The notes under the pieces were generated by a model. It ran no database searches, was not told where the DNA came from, and was given only the letters and a program-made list of their open reading frames with translations. From NCBI GenBank assembly GCA_963691705.1, contig OY829540.1:49636158-49700157 (forward strand): a stretch of DNA of 64,000 nucleotides, written 5' to 3'. The stretch comes from Viola odorata. Taxonomy: Eukaryota > Streptophyta > Magnoliopsida > Malpighiales > Violaceae. The translations under genes and the position numbers were made by a program. Positions 23,564 through 33,653 of this stretch are shown here, piece by piece. The first letter of the stretch is position 1; every line of letters begins with the position of its first letter.

Positions 23564-24133
23564 TGCATGAATGACGACAAGCCCGAGTGTTTACCAAGGG
23601 CTTAGTCCGATATCTGCCCGTTCCGTTTGAGGAGCTGTCTCCTGATTGTGAGTGGGACCGATGGCCGGTTTTGGCCGTTCGCCCCGCTAAAAGGGGGTTG
23701 TGGAGTTTTCGAGCCGTTGGCCATCGTGGCCGTTGGCATTCGAGCCGTTGGCGCTTTCGGGCCGGCTGTTGGTAACGTCGTGTCTCATAAATGCGGGCAG
23801 GGGTAATGATGGTTGGATGCGCGTGTGTGCTTGCGTGGCATCCACTTATTCCTTCGCGGTCGAGTCAAGTTTGAATTTTGAGGGGGAGACATTTGGGCTG
23901 GTCGAGGTGGCCTGTCTTTTCGCGAGGAAAGGTGTTTCCAAGGGTTTCCTCTTCCACGTGTCATCTTTTTATCATTTGCGCGGTGCCCTATACAGTGCAC
24001 CGCTCTCCTTTCTTTCCAGGGAATTACGAAGCTTGTCATTTTTTCAAAGAAAAGAAAAGAAAAGTGAGGCTCTCTTCTTCTTCTTCCTTGTTCGCTCTGA
24101 ACCTTTCGTCTCCTCCTTTCTTATTTTTATTTC

Positions 24134-26588
24134 ATGGCGGCGCCCGTTGCCGATGTGGACAGGCCTATGTCCGTTGTTGAGGCGAGGATCGCCGTTACCG
24201 AATCGGTGATAACCGATCGGGTCGAGTTGGATGCCGAGTTGATAAAGTGCGGCGGGATTCAGACGGAGAAATACACGGCCAGGGTTCCCGGGCTGGAGGT
24301 TAGGTTGAATACTAACTTTGTCGGGAACGACCGAGTTCTCTATACGAAGATTTTCAAGTACGGGTTCCGTGTTCCTGTTCATTCGCTGGTCCGTGAGATG
24401 CTGACTGAGTTGATTTGAATCCGGCGCAGATCCCTCCGAACTCTTGGGCTGGTATTTATGCGTTTATCCGAGTGTGTGTTACCAATGGTATCCCGCAGCC
24501 GTCCCTTAGGCTTTTGAGGTACTTTTTTCAGCTGGCAATCCGAAAGGGTTGGGTTTCCATCTTCCCTCGGAAGTCCGATCCTTCGATTAAGGCTTTAACC
24601 ATGCATTTCCAGAAGTTTGACTCCTCGATCAAGAACTGGGCGAATAGCTTCTTTGTTCTTGAGATGCCCGATTACGTCTGGAGGTCCGGTTTCAATCGGC
24701 ACGTTACTGAGTCCCGATGGGTCAAGCCTTAGCTGGGTGAGCTAACGCTTGAAGAGGTGGGTGCTGTTGAGAAGCTTTTGGGCGCTTTGAAGCAACCACT
24801 CAATTCGCGGAAGTATGCCATTTGGATGCCGATAGATCAATGCGGTATCGGTAAGTTTTTCTCTTTATGATTTCCTTATCTTGTTTGTCCGATGGAGTTG
24901 CTTATTGTGATGGGATGGCCATGATTGTTTTTGCAGAGGCGGGGGACGACGAGGAGGACGATAGGGAGTCCTCGGCACCTATCAGCGGGAAGGGGTCTTC
25001 GCAGTCGGTGGAGCGAGAAGAAAGTCCTGAGGTACCTCTTCGGGGGCGAAAGAGGGCTACCGGGGAGGCGTCTTCGCGCCAAACGGGGGAGTCCCTAGCT
25101 AACAAGAAGCCTAGGTCTGTTCGAAAAGGGTTAGTTGCTGCCGCTGTTGTTCCTCCGCATTTGATTACTCCTCCCCCGCGGGATTTGGCCGAGGGCGCTA
25201 GTCACGGTGTACTTGACGGGTCGGAGGGGTTTACCGGTGAGAGAGTGCCGGTGGTAGAGGACGTTGGGCCGCCGTTGTCGGCTTTTACTGTGATCTCGGC
25301 TACCCCCCTTAGGTTCTGTCCTTCCGAGAGGTCGGATACTCCTCTGCCTTCGAGCGCATCCGCTTCGAAGTCTTCTTCTGTGGTGGCCGATAGGATCGCC
25401 CGTTTGCTTGAGAAAAAACAGAAGGAGAAGGAGAAAGGTCCGACATCTGCCAATATCGCGCAGGATCTGGAGGCGTCTGCCAGAGGTGAACTTAATCCTA
25501 TCGTCCTCGGTGTGGACGATGGCCAGGTCTTGGAACTTCTTGCAAATACGGATGTGGGGCCGGATCTGCGGGGCAATCTTTTCGACGTTTCGTCCCTTGA
25601 TCATTTCGCCGGTAGCTGGTCTGGTGCCTGTTGGCCTTCTCCGAATGCTCCTTTATCAGGTGGGAGTGGCGATGTTCGCTCCCTTGGTGATTCTGCTTCG
25701 GCGCCTCAGCGCCTTTACTATAGTCCCGCGCCACCGCTTGCCGAGGTCGCTCTGTTGGACGAGTATTTGCAGGGTTCGCAGTCGTTGAGTACTGAGGTTC
25801 ATCTTTCCGCTGGGGGGCCCGATGGACCCGTCACTCATATTTTGGACGTGAGGGATATGGCACAGCAAGGCCTACCAGCGCTGGGGGTGTCTGATCCTCG
25901 TGCCCGGGATCTCCCTCTATCGCTCTTTTTCGGGGAGATGGTCGGTCTAGAGTATGAGAGAGGTCAGTTTGCCCAAATGACCCTGGGGCGTCAGCATGCC
26001 GAAGCCCAAGCCAGTGTGTTTTCTGCCTTCTGTCAGCTCCGGTATTTGCAGGAGAATACGTCTGATAGGATGCGGTCTTTGATGGACGATCTAGGACAAG
26101 AGAGGCGTGATCATGCGGATACTCGGGCCACCTGCGAACAGATTGGAGAGGACCTTGGGACTCTTCGTGCGGAGGTAGATGGTGCTAAGGCGAAAGCAGC
26201 CGATCTTTCGGGTGTTTATGACCAGTTGGTTGTGGTGAAGGGAGAAAGGGACGCCGAAATGGGGCGCTGTGAGGGCCTTGTCTAAGAGAATGAGAGGCTT
26301 CAACGGGAGTTGGCTTTGGAGAGAGAGCGGGCTGGGGGGTTTCGGTAGGAGTTGGATGCCTTCCCTCAGAGGATGGTCGCCCTTCGGGACGAAGTCGTCG
26401 ATGCCATGCTAACGGCCTTCTCTGATTGCTACGACGGCCCTGATTTCGAGCTGAACAAGGTGTCTGATCGAGCCGACGCTCTTATCGCAGCGATAGATGT
26501 TGGGCTGCCTGGTGCCGATGGTGGGACTGATCAGCCTCCCTTGCCGGATGGTGGGTCGCCGGCTCCGCCCCCACCGCCAATTAGTTAG
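24134..26588 (+). pseudogene. Antisense ORF 1 of Tat-2: 'putative gypsy-type transposon' domain, Pro/Ser linker, coiled coil
   Basis: ATG at 24134 (MAAPVADVDRPM). The N-terminal globular domain has NDRVLYTKIFKYGFRVPVHS and PRKSDPSI; it matches the Tat-1 antisense ORF and resembles the Transposase_28 family. An intron at 24851-24936 (GTAAGT to TGCAG) sits at the position of Tat-1 intron 1. A low-complexity linker follows, then a coiled coil (SVFSAFCQLRYLQENTSDRM onwards), ending PPPPPIS at 26588. Defects are few: a 1-bp deletion near 24410, TAG at 24730, TAA at 26283 and TAG at 26346. Apart from these the gene reads through. It is transcribed, if at all, opposite to gag-pol. Function unknown. 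Confidence 0.7.
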
Positions 26589-26886
26589 TTTTTTCTTGTA
26601 GCCTTTGTAATTTCCTGTTTTGTCTGGACATCCTTGGATTTCATCGATTGTAATAATGACTGTCTTTCCTTTACTTTCCTTCCTGTTTTGATGTGGAATT
26701 TTATGGTATTTTTCCCAAGTTGTGCTGATAGTTCCGTTGGTTTGAGCCTTTCGTGCTTAGGCCTGCTGTGCCCGAAGGGTTAGCTAGCCTCGGGGGCGGT
26801 CCATTGGTCATTCCCCGATGGTTGATCTTCTGGCCGTTTGCGGATATTACCGTAGGGCCCGTTTTTTGAGGCGGTCCTTGAGTGTT

Positions 26887-26893
26887 TATAAAT
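26887..26893 (+). promoter_or_regulatory. TATA box of antisense ORF 2
   Basis: TATAAA at 26887-26892, followed by a C/T-rich leader, 83 bp before the ATG at 26976. Confidence 0.55.
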
Positions 26894-26975
26894 GGGTTTT
26901 TTCTCTCCCTTTCTTCCAGTTGCTTCCCTTTTTACTCCTTGTTCCTTTCTACCTTTCTTCTTTTCTCTGGTGATC

Positions 26976-27368
26976 ATGGATGAACTGACCAAGAGCTATT
27001 TGCGGGCGAAGGCCACTGGTGTGAAGGGTCGCGTTGTGGGGGATCTCTCCGTTGTGGGGCGTATGCTGGTGCGGATTACTGAGGATATTGATGAGCTGGA
27101 TAGGGCACTTCGTCCCTTGGTGGGTCTCCGGGATACCGTTGAGGAGACGGACTTTGACGCCCTCACGGTGGTTTCGGGGGCTGCGGTGTCGACGTCTCAC
27201 ATTCAAGTAGCCATGGCCGCTCTAAAGAACCAGAAGGCTATGTGGCAGTGTTGCTTGGAGGGGATGAGAGGAGTGGCTTCCGACTTGACCCTAGCTCCCG
27301 CTGCCATCGAGGGGATACCCTCTTCGCCTCCTCATGATGATGGGGATGACGATGGTTTCTCTGGCTAA
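26976..27368 (+). CDS. Antisense ORF 2 of Tat-2, 130-aa helical protein of unknown function
   Basis: The ATG at 26976 was chosen because it starts the part shared with the next ORF (MDELTK versus MDEQTL) and follows a TATA box by 83 bp. The frame extends upstream, but that part is a pyrimidine-rich leader. The protein is predicted to be mostly helical (LVRITEDIDELDRALRPL) with an acidic tail (DDGDDDGFSG). It aligns over its first 100 residues with antisense ORF 3, sharing M-D-E-x-T, a VV-x(2)-M block, TE-[DE]-I-x(2)-L and a central PL. No known domain is recognised. The intact frame among broken pol genes is notable. Confidence 0.5.
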   Translation: MDELTKSYLRAKATGVKGRVVGDLSVVGRMLVRITEDIDELDRALRPLVGLRDTVEETDFDALTVVSGAAVSTSHIQVAMAALKNQKAMWQCCLEGMRGVASDLTLAPAAIEGIPSSPPHDDGDDDGFSG

Positions 27369-27666
27369 CTACTTTGCTTTCCTGTCTGTAGATGTCGTAT
27401 GGCCTTATAATAAAGGAGTGTTTCTTTCGCTTGAGCTTTCTATTGTATTGAAAAACCCGTTACGCTTGCGTTGTTTCCCTCTAGCCGTTAGCCGTATAGT
27501 TGTTCCGGTGACTTTCTGACTTTTCGCAGTCTTTTCATAAATGCTATTTACTCTCTGCGCTGGTTGCGTCTTTTCTGGGGAGTGTCGTGCGTTCCCCAGG
27601 TCTTTTTAATGACGGTCGCGTCTTTTAAGGTGCCTTTGTAACCGTGTCATTGATTGCCTGGCCTTC

Positions 27667-27672
27667 TATAAA
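27667..27672 (+). promoter_or_regulatory. TATA box of antisense ORF 3
   Basis: TATAAA in CTTCTATAAAGAGG, 75 bp before the ATG at 27742, followed by a C/T-rich leader as for ORF 2. Confidence 0.55.
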
Positions 27673-27741
27673 GAGGTTGTGTCTTGTTTGGTCAGGCTAG
27701 GCCTCTTTTCTTTCTTCTAGTCTTTCTCGTTCTTTGTCGTT

Positions 27742-28080
27742 ATGGACGAACAAACTCTAGGGCAGTTTTTGTTTTTTCTCTCCAAGGTGAAGAAAAATTC
27801 CCTTCGGGACTCTCTTGTCGTCCATGAGATGATTGAGGCCACGGAGGAGGAGATCCGCGGTTTGGAGGGGATTGCGGATCCGTTGCTTGCCAAGAAGGGG
27901 CTGGCCCTGGACACCGTAGGCAGCGCCCTTCTCCATGTGGAGGTCTCCCTTAGCATGCTTCGGAGCAAGAAGATTTTCCTCGAGGGCTTTCTGCGCGTTC
28001 TGTCGCCCATTCCTGGTGAGATTGGGGATGTTTCTCGCACCCTGCTGGATATTCCCCTTCTCCCTAGCAGTGATGAATAG
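27742..28080 (+). CDS. Antisense ORF 3 of Tat-2, 112-aa paralogue of ORF 2
   Basis: Intact from ATG 27742 to TAG 28078-28080. It begins MDEQTLGQFLFFLSKVKKNS and is helical throughout (MIEATEEEIRGLEGIADPLL). It looks like a diverged tandem duplicate of ORF 2: the same start, the same order of conserved positions, similar length, and a similar TATA-to-ATG spacing. It lacks the acidic tail. Function is unknown. Confidence 0.5.
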   Translation: MDEQTLGQFLFFLSKVKKNSLRDSLVVHEMIEATEEEIRGLEGIADPLLAKKGLALDTVGSALLHVEVSLSMLRSKKIFLEGFLRVLSPIPGEIGDVSRTLLDIPLLPSSDE

Positions 28081-28270
28081 TTTGTAGATGCCGTATGGCC
28101 CCCTCTTTATGAATAAAATATGCTTTCTTGTTTGGACTTCTGGATTTTTTTCATATATTGATGAGTATTGTTCGGCCGGCATGAACCTTTGGTGTGCTGT
28201 CGGCTGATGGGACAGTTTCCTTCGTCCGTCTGTTTGTGGGAACAGAGATGGGTTTGAGTACAGGTCTGTG

Positions 28271-28930
28271 TTAACGCGTATCGTGGTCGACGGACCAACG
28301 AGATACGGCCAGCTGACAGCGCAAGCTCTCTCCATACGCCCGTTTACCTTTTAACGGAGATGGGGTGCCAAGTCGCCCGTTTGAACAAACGGTGAAGGCT
28401 AGTTGGAGTCTTAACACGTACCGTGGTCAACGGACCAACGAGATACGGCCAGCTGACAACGCAAGCTCTCTCCATACGCCCGTTTACCTTTAAACGGAGA
28501 TGGGATGCCAAGTCACCCGTTTGAACAAACGATGAAGGCTAGTTGGAATCTTAACACGTATCATGGTCGACAGACCAACGAGATACGGCCAGCTGACAAC
28601 GCGAGCTCTCTCCATACGCCCGTTTACCTTTAAACGGAGATGGGATGCCAAGTCGCCCGTTTGAACAAACGGTGAAGGCTAGTTGGAATCTTAACACGTA
28701 TCGTGGTCGACGGACCAACGAGATACGGCCAGCTGACAACGCAAGCTCTCTCCATACGCCCGTTTACCTTAAAACGGAGATGGGATGCCAAGTCGCCCGT
28801 TTGAACAAACGGTGAAGGCTAGTTGGAATCTTAACACGTATCGTGGTCGACGGACCAACGAGATACGGCCAGCTGACAACGCGAGCTCTCTCCATACGCC
28901 CGTTTACCTTTAAACGGAGATGGGATGCCA
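28271..28930. repeat. Tandem array, 4.7 units of 140 bp, in the Tat-2 UTR
   Basis: Unit starts (CGTATCGTGGTCGACGG or variant) are at 28276, 28417, 28557, 28697 and 28837. The spacing is 141, 140, 140 and 140 bp. The last three units are almost identical. Each unit has two hairpins with CCGTTT stems: CCGTTTACCTTTAAACGG and CCGTTTGAACAAACGG. Confidence 0.92.
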
Positions 28931-29023
28931 TCGGGATATCTCTTTCATAGTGCGTTCTTGACAATTGTATTTTTTAACGTGGTTCAGCATTTGAAAAGCC
29001 TACGTCCACGATGCCATTTTTAT

Positions 29024-30330
29024 TTATGTAGAGTTGATAAGCAATACATCTGCTCTTGGGTGATATAGCTTTAGGTGGGCTATATTCCAGGAGTTAGGTA
29101 GAGGCGTACCGTTAAGCTCTTCTAGCTGATAGGCGCCTTTGCCGATTACTCGGACGACCCGGAAAGGTCTGTCCCAGTTGGGGCAGAGCTTTTTTATTAT
29201 TGGGCCGGTGGCTTCCTTGCTGCGCAGCACCAGGTCGTTTGCCTTTAACAGTCGTTCCTTGACCCTCCGATTGTGATATTTGTCCATTTTCCTCTTGTAG
29301 AGTAGTGTTTTTAGCAAGGTTTGCTCATGTAGTTCTGGTAGTAGGTCAAGCTGTTCCCTTAGCCTGTCCTCGTTCTGCTCCGTATTGAAGTAGTCAATAC
29401 GGAGGCTAAGGGCCCCGATTTCTACCGGAGTCACGACCTCGGTACCGTAGGTTAGGGCGAAGGGGATTTCTCCCGTGCTGGCCTTGATTGTCATCCGGTA
29501 GGCCCACATGACATACGGTAGCTCATCTGCCCATTTCGTGCGTGCTCCTTCCAAGTTTCTTTTTATTCCGCCTAACTGTTGGTGACTTCTGTTTGTCCGT
29601 TGGTCTGGGGATGGGCTACGGAGGAGAACCTTTGCTCAATCCCAAATTCATCGCAACGGTTTTTGAAGTAGCCGCTAGTGAACTGCGTGCCGTTGTCGCT
29701 GATTAGGACTCTTGGGATCCCGAAGCGTAGGATCACTTGATTTTTGAAAAATTCCCAAGATTTTTCTGCTGTGATTTTTGGGATGGCCTCCGCTTCCGAC
29801 CACTTGGTGAAGTAGTCCACCCCTAGGATGACGTACTTTAACTATGGGTGGGCCTCCGGGAAAGGTCCCATGATGTCGATTCCCCATTGAGCGAATGGGC
29901 AGGGGCTGACTATTGCTGATATTTCCGTTGCCGGTTGCCGTGGGATTCTTCCAAATTCTTGGCACTTTTGGCAGGTCCTAACGAAGAGGTCACAGTCCCA
30001 TCGGATCGTTGGCCAGTAGAATCCATTACGGAGGACCTGTGCTACCATGGTCCCTCCAGAGGCGTGCATGTCGCAGATGCCCTCGTGGATTTCCCGTAGG
30101 GTATAGCTGCCCTCTTCGTCCAATAGGCATTTGGCTACTGGGTGTGAGAAACATCGACGGATGAGTTCTCCGTCGAACATGGAGCATCTTGCTGCTCGTT
30201 TGAGGATTTTCATCTTTGCCGAGGGGTCAGTTGGCAAAGTGTTGTGTTTGAGATATTTGATGACGGGCGTGCGCCAGTCGTTTTCGTTCTCTTCTATGCA
30301 CAAGGTGAGTTGTTCCTCCATGAATGAGGG
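29024..30330 (-). pseudogene. Tat-2 integrase
   Basis: From right to left: a zinc-binding region (HEGICDMHASGGTM, then CQKCQEFGRIP), a core with VDYFTKWSEAEA, LISDNGTQFTSG and QTNGQTEVTN, giving D, D and E with the D-to-E spacing of 35 intact. A C-terminal domain ends at 29024 (LPNSWNIAHLKLYHPRA). Breaks are a TAG at 29842-29844 where Tat-1 encodes Gln, and a stop or frameshift near 29560-29572. Catalytic residues are all kept. Confidence 0.88.
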
Positions 30331-31250
30331 GTTTAGGATTTCCTCCATCATAACGTCCTTCGGAATGGCGGCGTTAGGGTCTGCGGCCAGTTTTGCGATC
30401 TCATCGGCTTCAGTGTTTTCTTCCCTCGGGATGTGTTTAATGTTTACCCAAATGCCCTGTTCATCGATGGATGCTAGTTCTTTCCTGGCTTTTGTGAGGT
30501 ATCGGATCATTGTGGCGTCCTTTGCCTGGGCCTGGCCGTTGACCAAATCAACTATCAGTTTTGAGTCGCCGTACAACTCTAGATGCGGCTCTTCGGTTTT
30601 GTTCTGCTCGGTTCTTGCCGCTAGGCCTTTCCCGATACGTAGGCCAGCTAAGAGCGCCTCGTATTCCACCGCGTTGTTTGACAGCGGCTTTGAAATCCTC
30701 AAGGCGTAGCGCAATTTGAGCCCTTCGGGTCGGGAAGCAATGATGCCTGCCCCGGCCGAGTTAAGGTTTTTGGCTCCGTCGACGAAGATGGCCTATCTGT
30801 CTCCCTCTATGGGGTAGGGTGGGTCCGTGTCTTCGAGGTCAGTTGTTTTCGGGTCAGGGGACGGCTCTCACGAGAACGTGCATTCGGCGATGAAGTCGGC
30901 CAATGGTTGTGCTTTGATCGATGGCCTCGATTGGTACTAAAGGTCGTGTTGCTCTAGCTCGACACCCCAGATGACCATTCGGCCTGAAGTTTCCGGTTTT
31001 TTGAAGATTTTTCGTAGCGGTTGGTCCGTTAGGACGATGACCGAATGCGCCTGGAAGTAGCGCGTCATCTTCCGGGTTGCTTGTATCAGGGCGAGGGTTA
31101 TTTTCTCCACTCGGCTGTATCGCAGCTCTGCGTCTTTTAAAATTTTGCTGATGAAGTATATAGGCTTGTGGACGCCTGCTTCATCTCGTACCAGAACGAC
31201 GCTGATTGCCTCATCGGCTGCCCCGAGGTACAGGAATAGGACATCCCCCT
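30331..31250 (-). pseudogene. Tat-2 RNase H and second (archaeal-type) RNase H
   Basis: The 30714-30331 part has NNAVEYEALLAGLRIGKG, LYGDSKLIVDLV and HIPREENTEADEIAKLA, matching the archaeal-type RNase H. The 31250-30720 part is the Gypsy RNase H (YFISKILKDAELRYSRVEKI, VLTDQPL) and contains stops near 30793, 30868 and 30938. The order RNase H then second RNase H then integrase is typical of Tat. Confidence 0.82.
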
Positions 31251-32100
31251 ACTCTGGCCGTTTGAGCAGTAGGTCGGATGTTAGATAGTTTTTCAAATCC
31301 GAGAAGGCGTTTTCGCAATCTTCGGTCCATCCAAATAGGGCTTTCTTTCGGATGAGTTTGAAGAAGGGGAGGCATCGCTCACCTTGCTTGGCGATGAAAC
31401 GACTTAGGGCTATCGCTCTACCCGTGAGTCGCTGGACTTCATTGATATTCCGTGGGGATATCATGTCATGGATGGTTTTTAGTTTAACGGGGTTGGGTAG
31501 GATCCCTTCTCAGCTGACGACGTACCCCAGGAATTTTCCCGTCTGGAAAGCGAACATGCACTTGTTCGGGTTAAGTTTCATGTCGTACGTGCGCATGGTT
31601 TGGAATGTTTCCGCTAGGTCGATCAGGTGGTTCTCAAAGCTCTTGCTCTTCACCAGCATGTCGTCGACGTATACCTCGAGATTTCGACCCAGTTGGTCCT
31701 TGAAGATTTTGTTGGCCGTTCGCTGGAAGGTTGCCCCTGCGTTTTTCAAGCCGAAGGGCATGGCACGGTAACAGTATGTTCCAGTTGGTGTTACGAAGGC
31801 CGTTTTTTCCTCATCTTCCACGGCCATCGGGATTTGGTGGTATCCCTAATTTACGTCCAGGGAGCTCAGGAATTCGTAGCCGGCCGTTCGGTCTACCAAT
31901 TGTTCGATTTGGGGTAGAGGGAAGCAGTCTTTCGGGCAAGCCTCATTAAGGGAGGTGAAGTCGATGCACATTCTCCACTCTCCGTTTGCTTTGGGGACTA
32001 CCACCGGGTTAGCCAGCCAAGGCAGGTATTGAACTTCCCTGATAAAATTTGCCCGTAGGAGTCGGGTTACTTCCTTTTCTATGGCGTCGGCCTTTTCTCT
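31249..32100 (-). pseudogene. Tat-2 reverse transcriptase
   Basis: The palm contains WRMCIDFTSLNEACPKDCFP, SSLDVN, then a TAG (31846-31848) where Tat-1 has Ser, then GYHQIPMAVEDEEKTAFVTP, MPFGLKNAGATFQR and the catalytic VYVDDMLVKSKSF. The thumb follows in the 31464-31249 frame (LTGRAIALSRFI), separated by another stop near 31510. Apart from two stops the protein is well conserved. Confidence 0.88.
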
Positions 32101-33648
32101 AGAAAAGGCTCTGCGCTTCTGTTGCACTGCTTTGGCCTCTGGGGTCACATTCAACCGGTGTTCGGCTACTTCCCTGGATATTCCGGGCATGATAGTGGTG
32201 GTCCACGCGAACTCCCCTTTGCATTTGTTTAACAATCGGGCCAGCAATTGTTGTTCCGTTGGACTTAGCCTTTCGCTAATCAAGAAGTGTTCATCGGGCA
32301 TCCCTTCAACTGGTGCTGATATCATATTCTCCAGCGGTTGGGTTCGCCTCTCGTCGTCCCCAGCTTCCAGGGGGTCGTTTGCTATACAAACATATTCGTC
32401 GCACTCCCCGCCTATCATGGTGAGGTAGCATTCGGCGGCTATCTTCTGGTCACCTCTGATGGTGACAACGCCGTCCCATGAAGGGAACTTCATTTTTAGG
32501 TGCCGTTGGGAGATAACGACGCCGAAAGTGTTCAAGAACGGGCGTCCAAGGATGGCGTTGTAGGGTAGGTTGAGGTCGATTATCATGAACAGTTGCAGTT
32601 CCGACCTTCGTGAGGTATCTTCTCGGAAGCGCACCGATAGGAAGGTGACTCCTACTATCGGAATAGCGACCCCGTCAACTCCGATGATGGGTCTCTGGCA
32701 GGGCGCTAATTCTGATTCCGGTCTCTTCATGATCTCGTATGCCCCTAGAGAGAGCAAGTTGACAGCGCTTCCATTGTCCACGAGGGTTCTTCTTACCCCG
32801 AAGTCTTCAACGAACATCGTGATCACAAGGGCGTCGTTCTGCGGGTACCTTACCCCTCGGCAGTCCTCCTCGGAGAAAGATAACGCCATTCGGTCCAAGA
32901 AGTTGAAACCGCTATCGTCGACCGTTGGTAGTGGGCGCTTTCGTTTGTCGCCCACGGGGGTTTCGGGAGGATTTACGGCCCCGCCAGCAATGAAATTAAT
33001 CATGTTGTCCCCATTCTCGGTGGTCAGCAGTACCTCTCTTCCCTTTGGACGGGGTATTGAAATGGCGTTCGGGCCGGTAGCGATTTGCCTTTCGCTGCGT
33101 CCTGGCCCTAAGGCGGGCGTGCCGTTGGCTGGCTGTGGGCGTGGGTCGTATTCTGGTAGGTGGCCTCCCTCTATCAATCGTTCGATGGCCGATTTTAAGG
33201 ATCGGCATCCTTCGGTATCGTGGCCGTTTACTTTGTGAAAGCGACAATAGAGGCCTCGGTTGCCCCCGACGACATCGCCGGGTCGGGTGTAAGGGTATCG
33301 GATGGGCAGGCCTTTGCTCTCGATGACGGCTAGGATTTCCGCGCTCCGTCCTAACGTGAAACTGGTGTTGTGCGTTGTATACGTCTGTCTACCGGGCTGG
33401 AGGTTCCTTTCCCTGCCCGTGTGTCTCCTCTGCCGTGTTTCGACCCTTCGGGTCTTATATCCTGCGGCCGGATATTCCCTTGCTTTTTCCGCTGGAGTGG
33501 CTGTCTCTTGTGCCGTTGTTTGGGAGGAGGTGTCGCAGCCTTGTCCCCTCAGGAAATCTTCCTCCTCCATTTTGATGTATTTGTTCACCTTGGCTCGCAA
33601 AAGGTCTAAGGTTGGTGGGGGGTCGGTGGTGAGTAGATCCCCTAGCTT
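32101..33648 (-). pseudogene. Tat-2 gag C-terminus and protease, in frame with RT N-terminus
   Basis: A long open frame that starts at the solo-LTR boundary. It includes PPPTLDLLRAKVNKYIKMEE (gag end), YCRFHKVNGHDTEGC (Cys/His motif), and the protease blocks RRTLVDNGSAVNLL and ILGRPFLNTFG. It continues into RT (RRAFSREKADAIEKEV). Its first residues are cut off from the rest of gag by the solo LTR. The target duplication GTTAT lies at the cut. Confidence 0.85.
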
Positions 33649-33653
33649 GTTAT

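Noticed and set aside
23366..23605. ORF MGDGGVFIGFPHPSRWDT in both Tat-2 LTRs (also 36352-36555)
   Set aside because: It lies wholly within U3/R of the LTR on the antisense strand, across the TATA box. Its presence in both LTRs follows from LTR duplication, not selection.
28271..28930. CRISPR-like array
   Set aside because: Units are contiguous 140-bp tandem copies without unique spacers, in a plant retrotransposon UTR.
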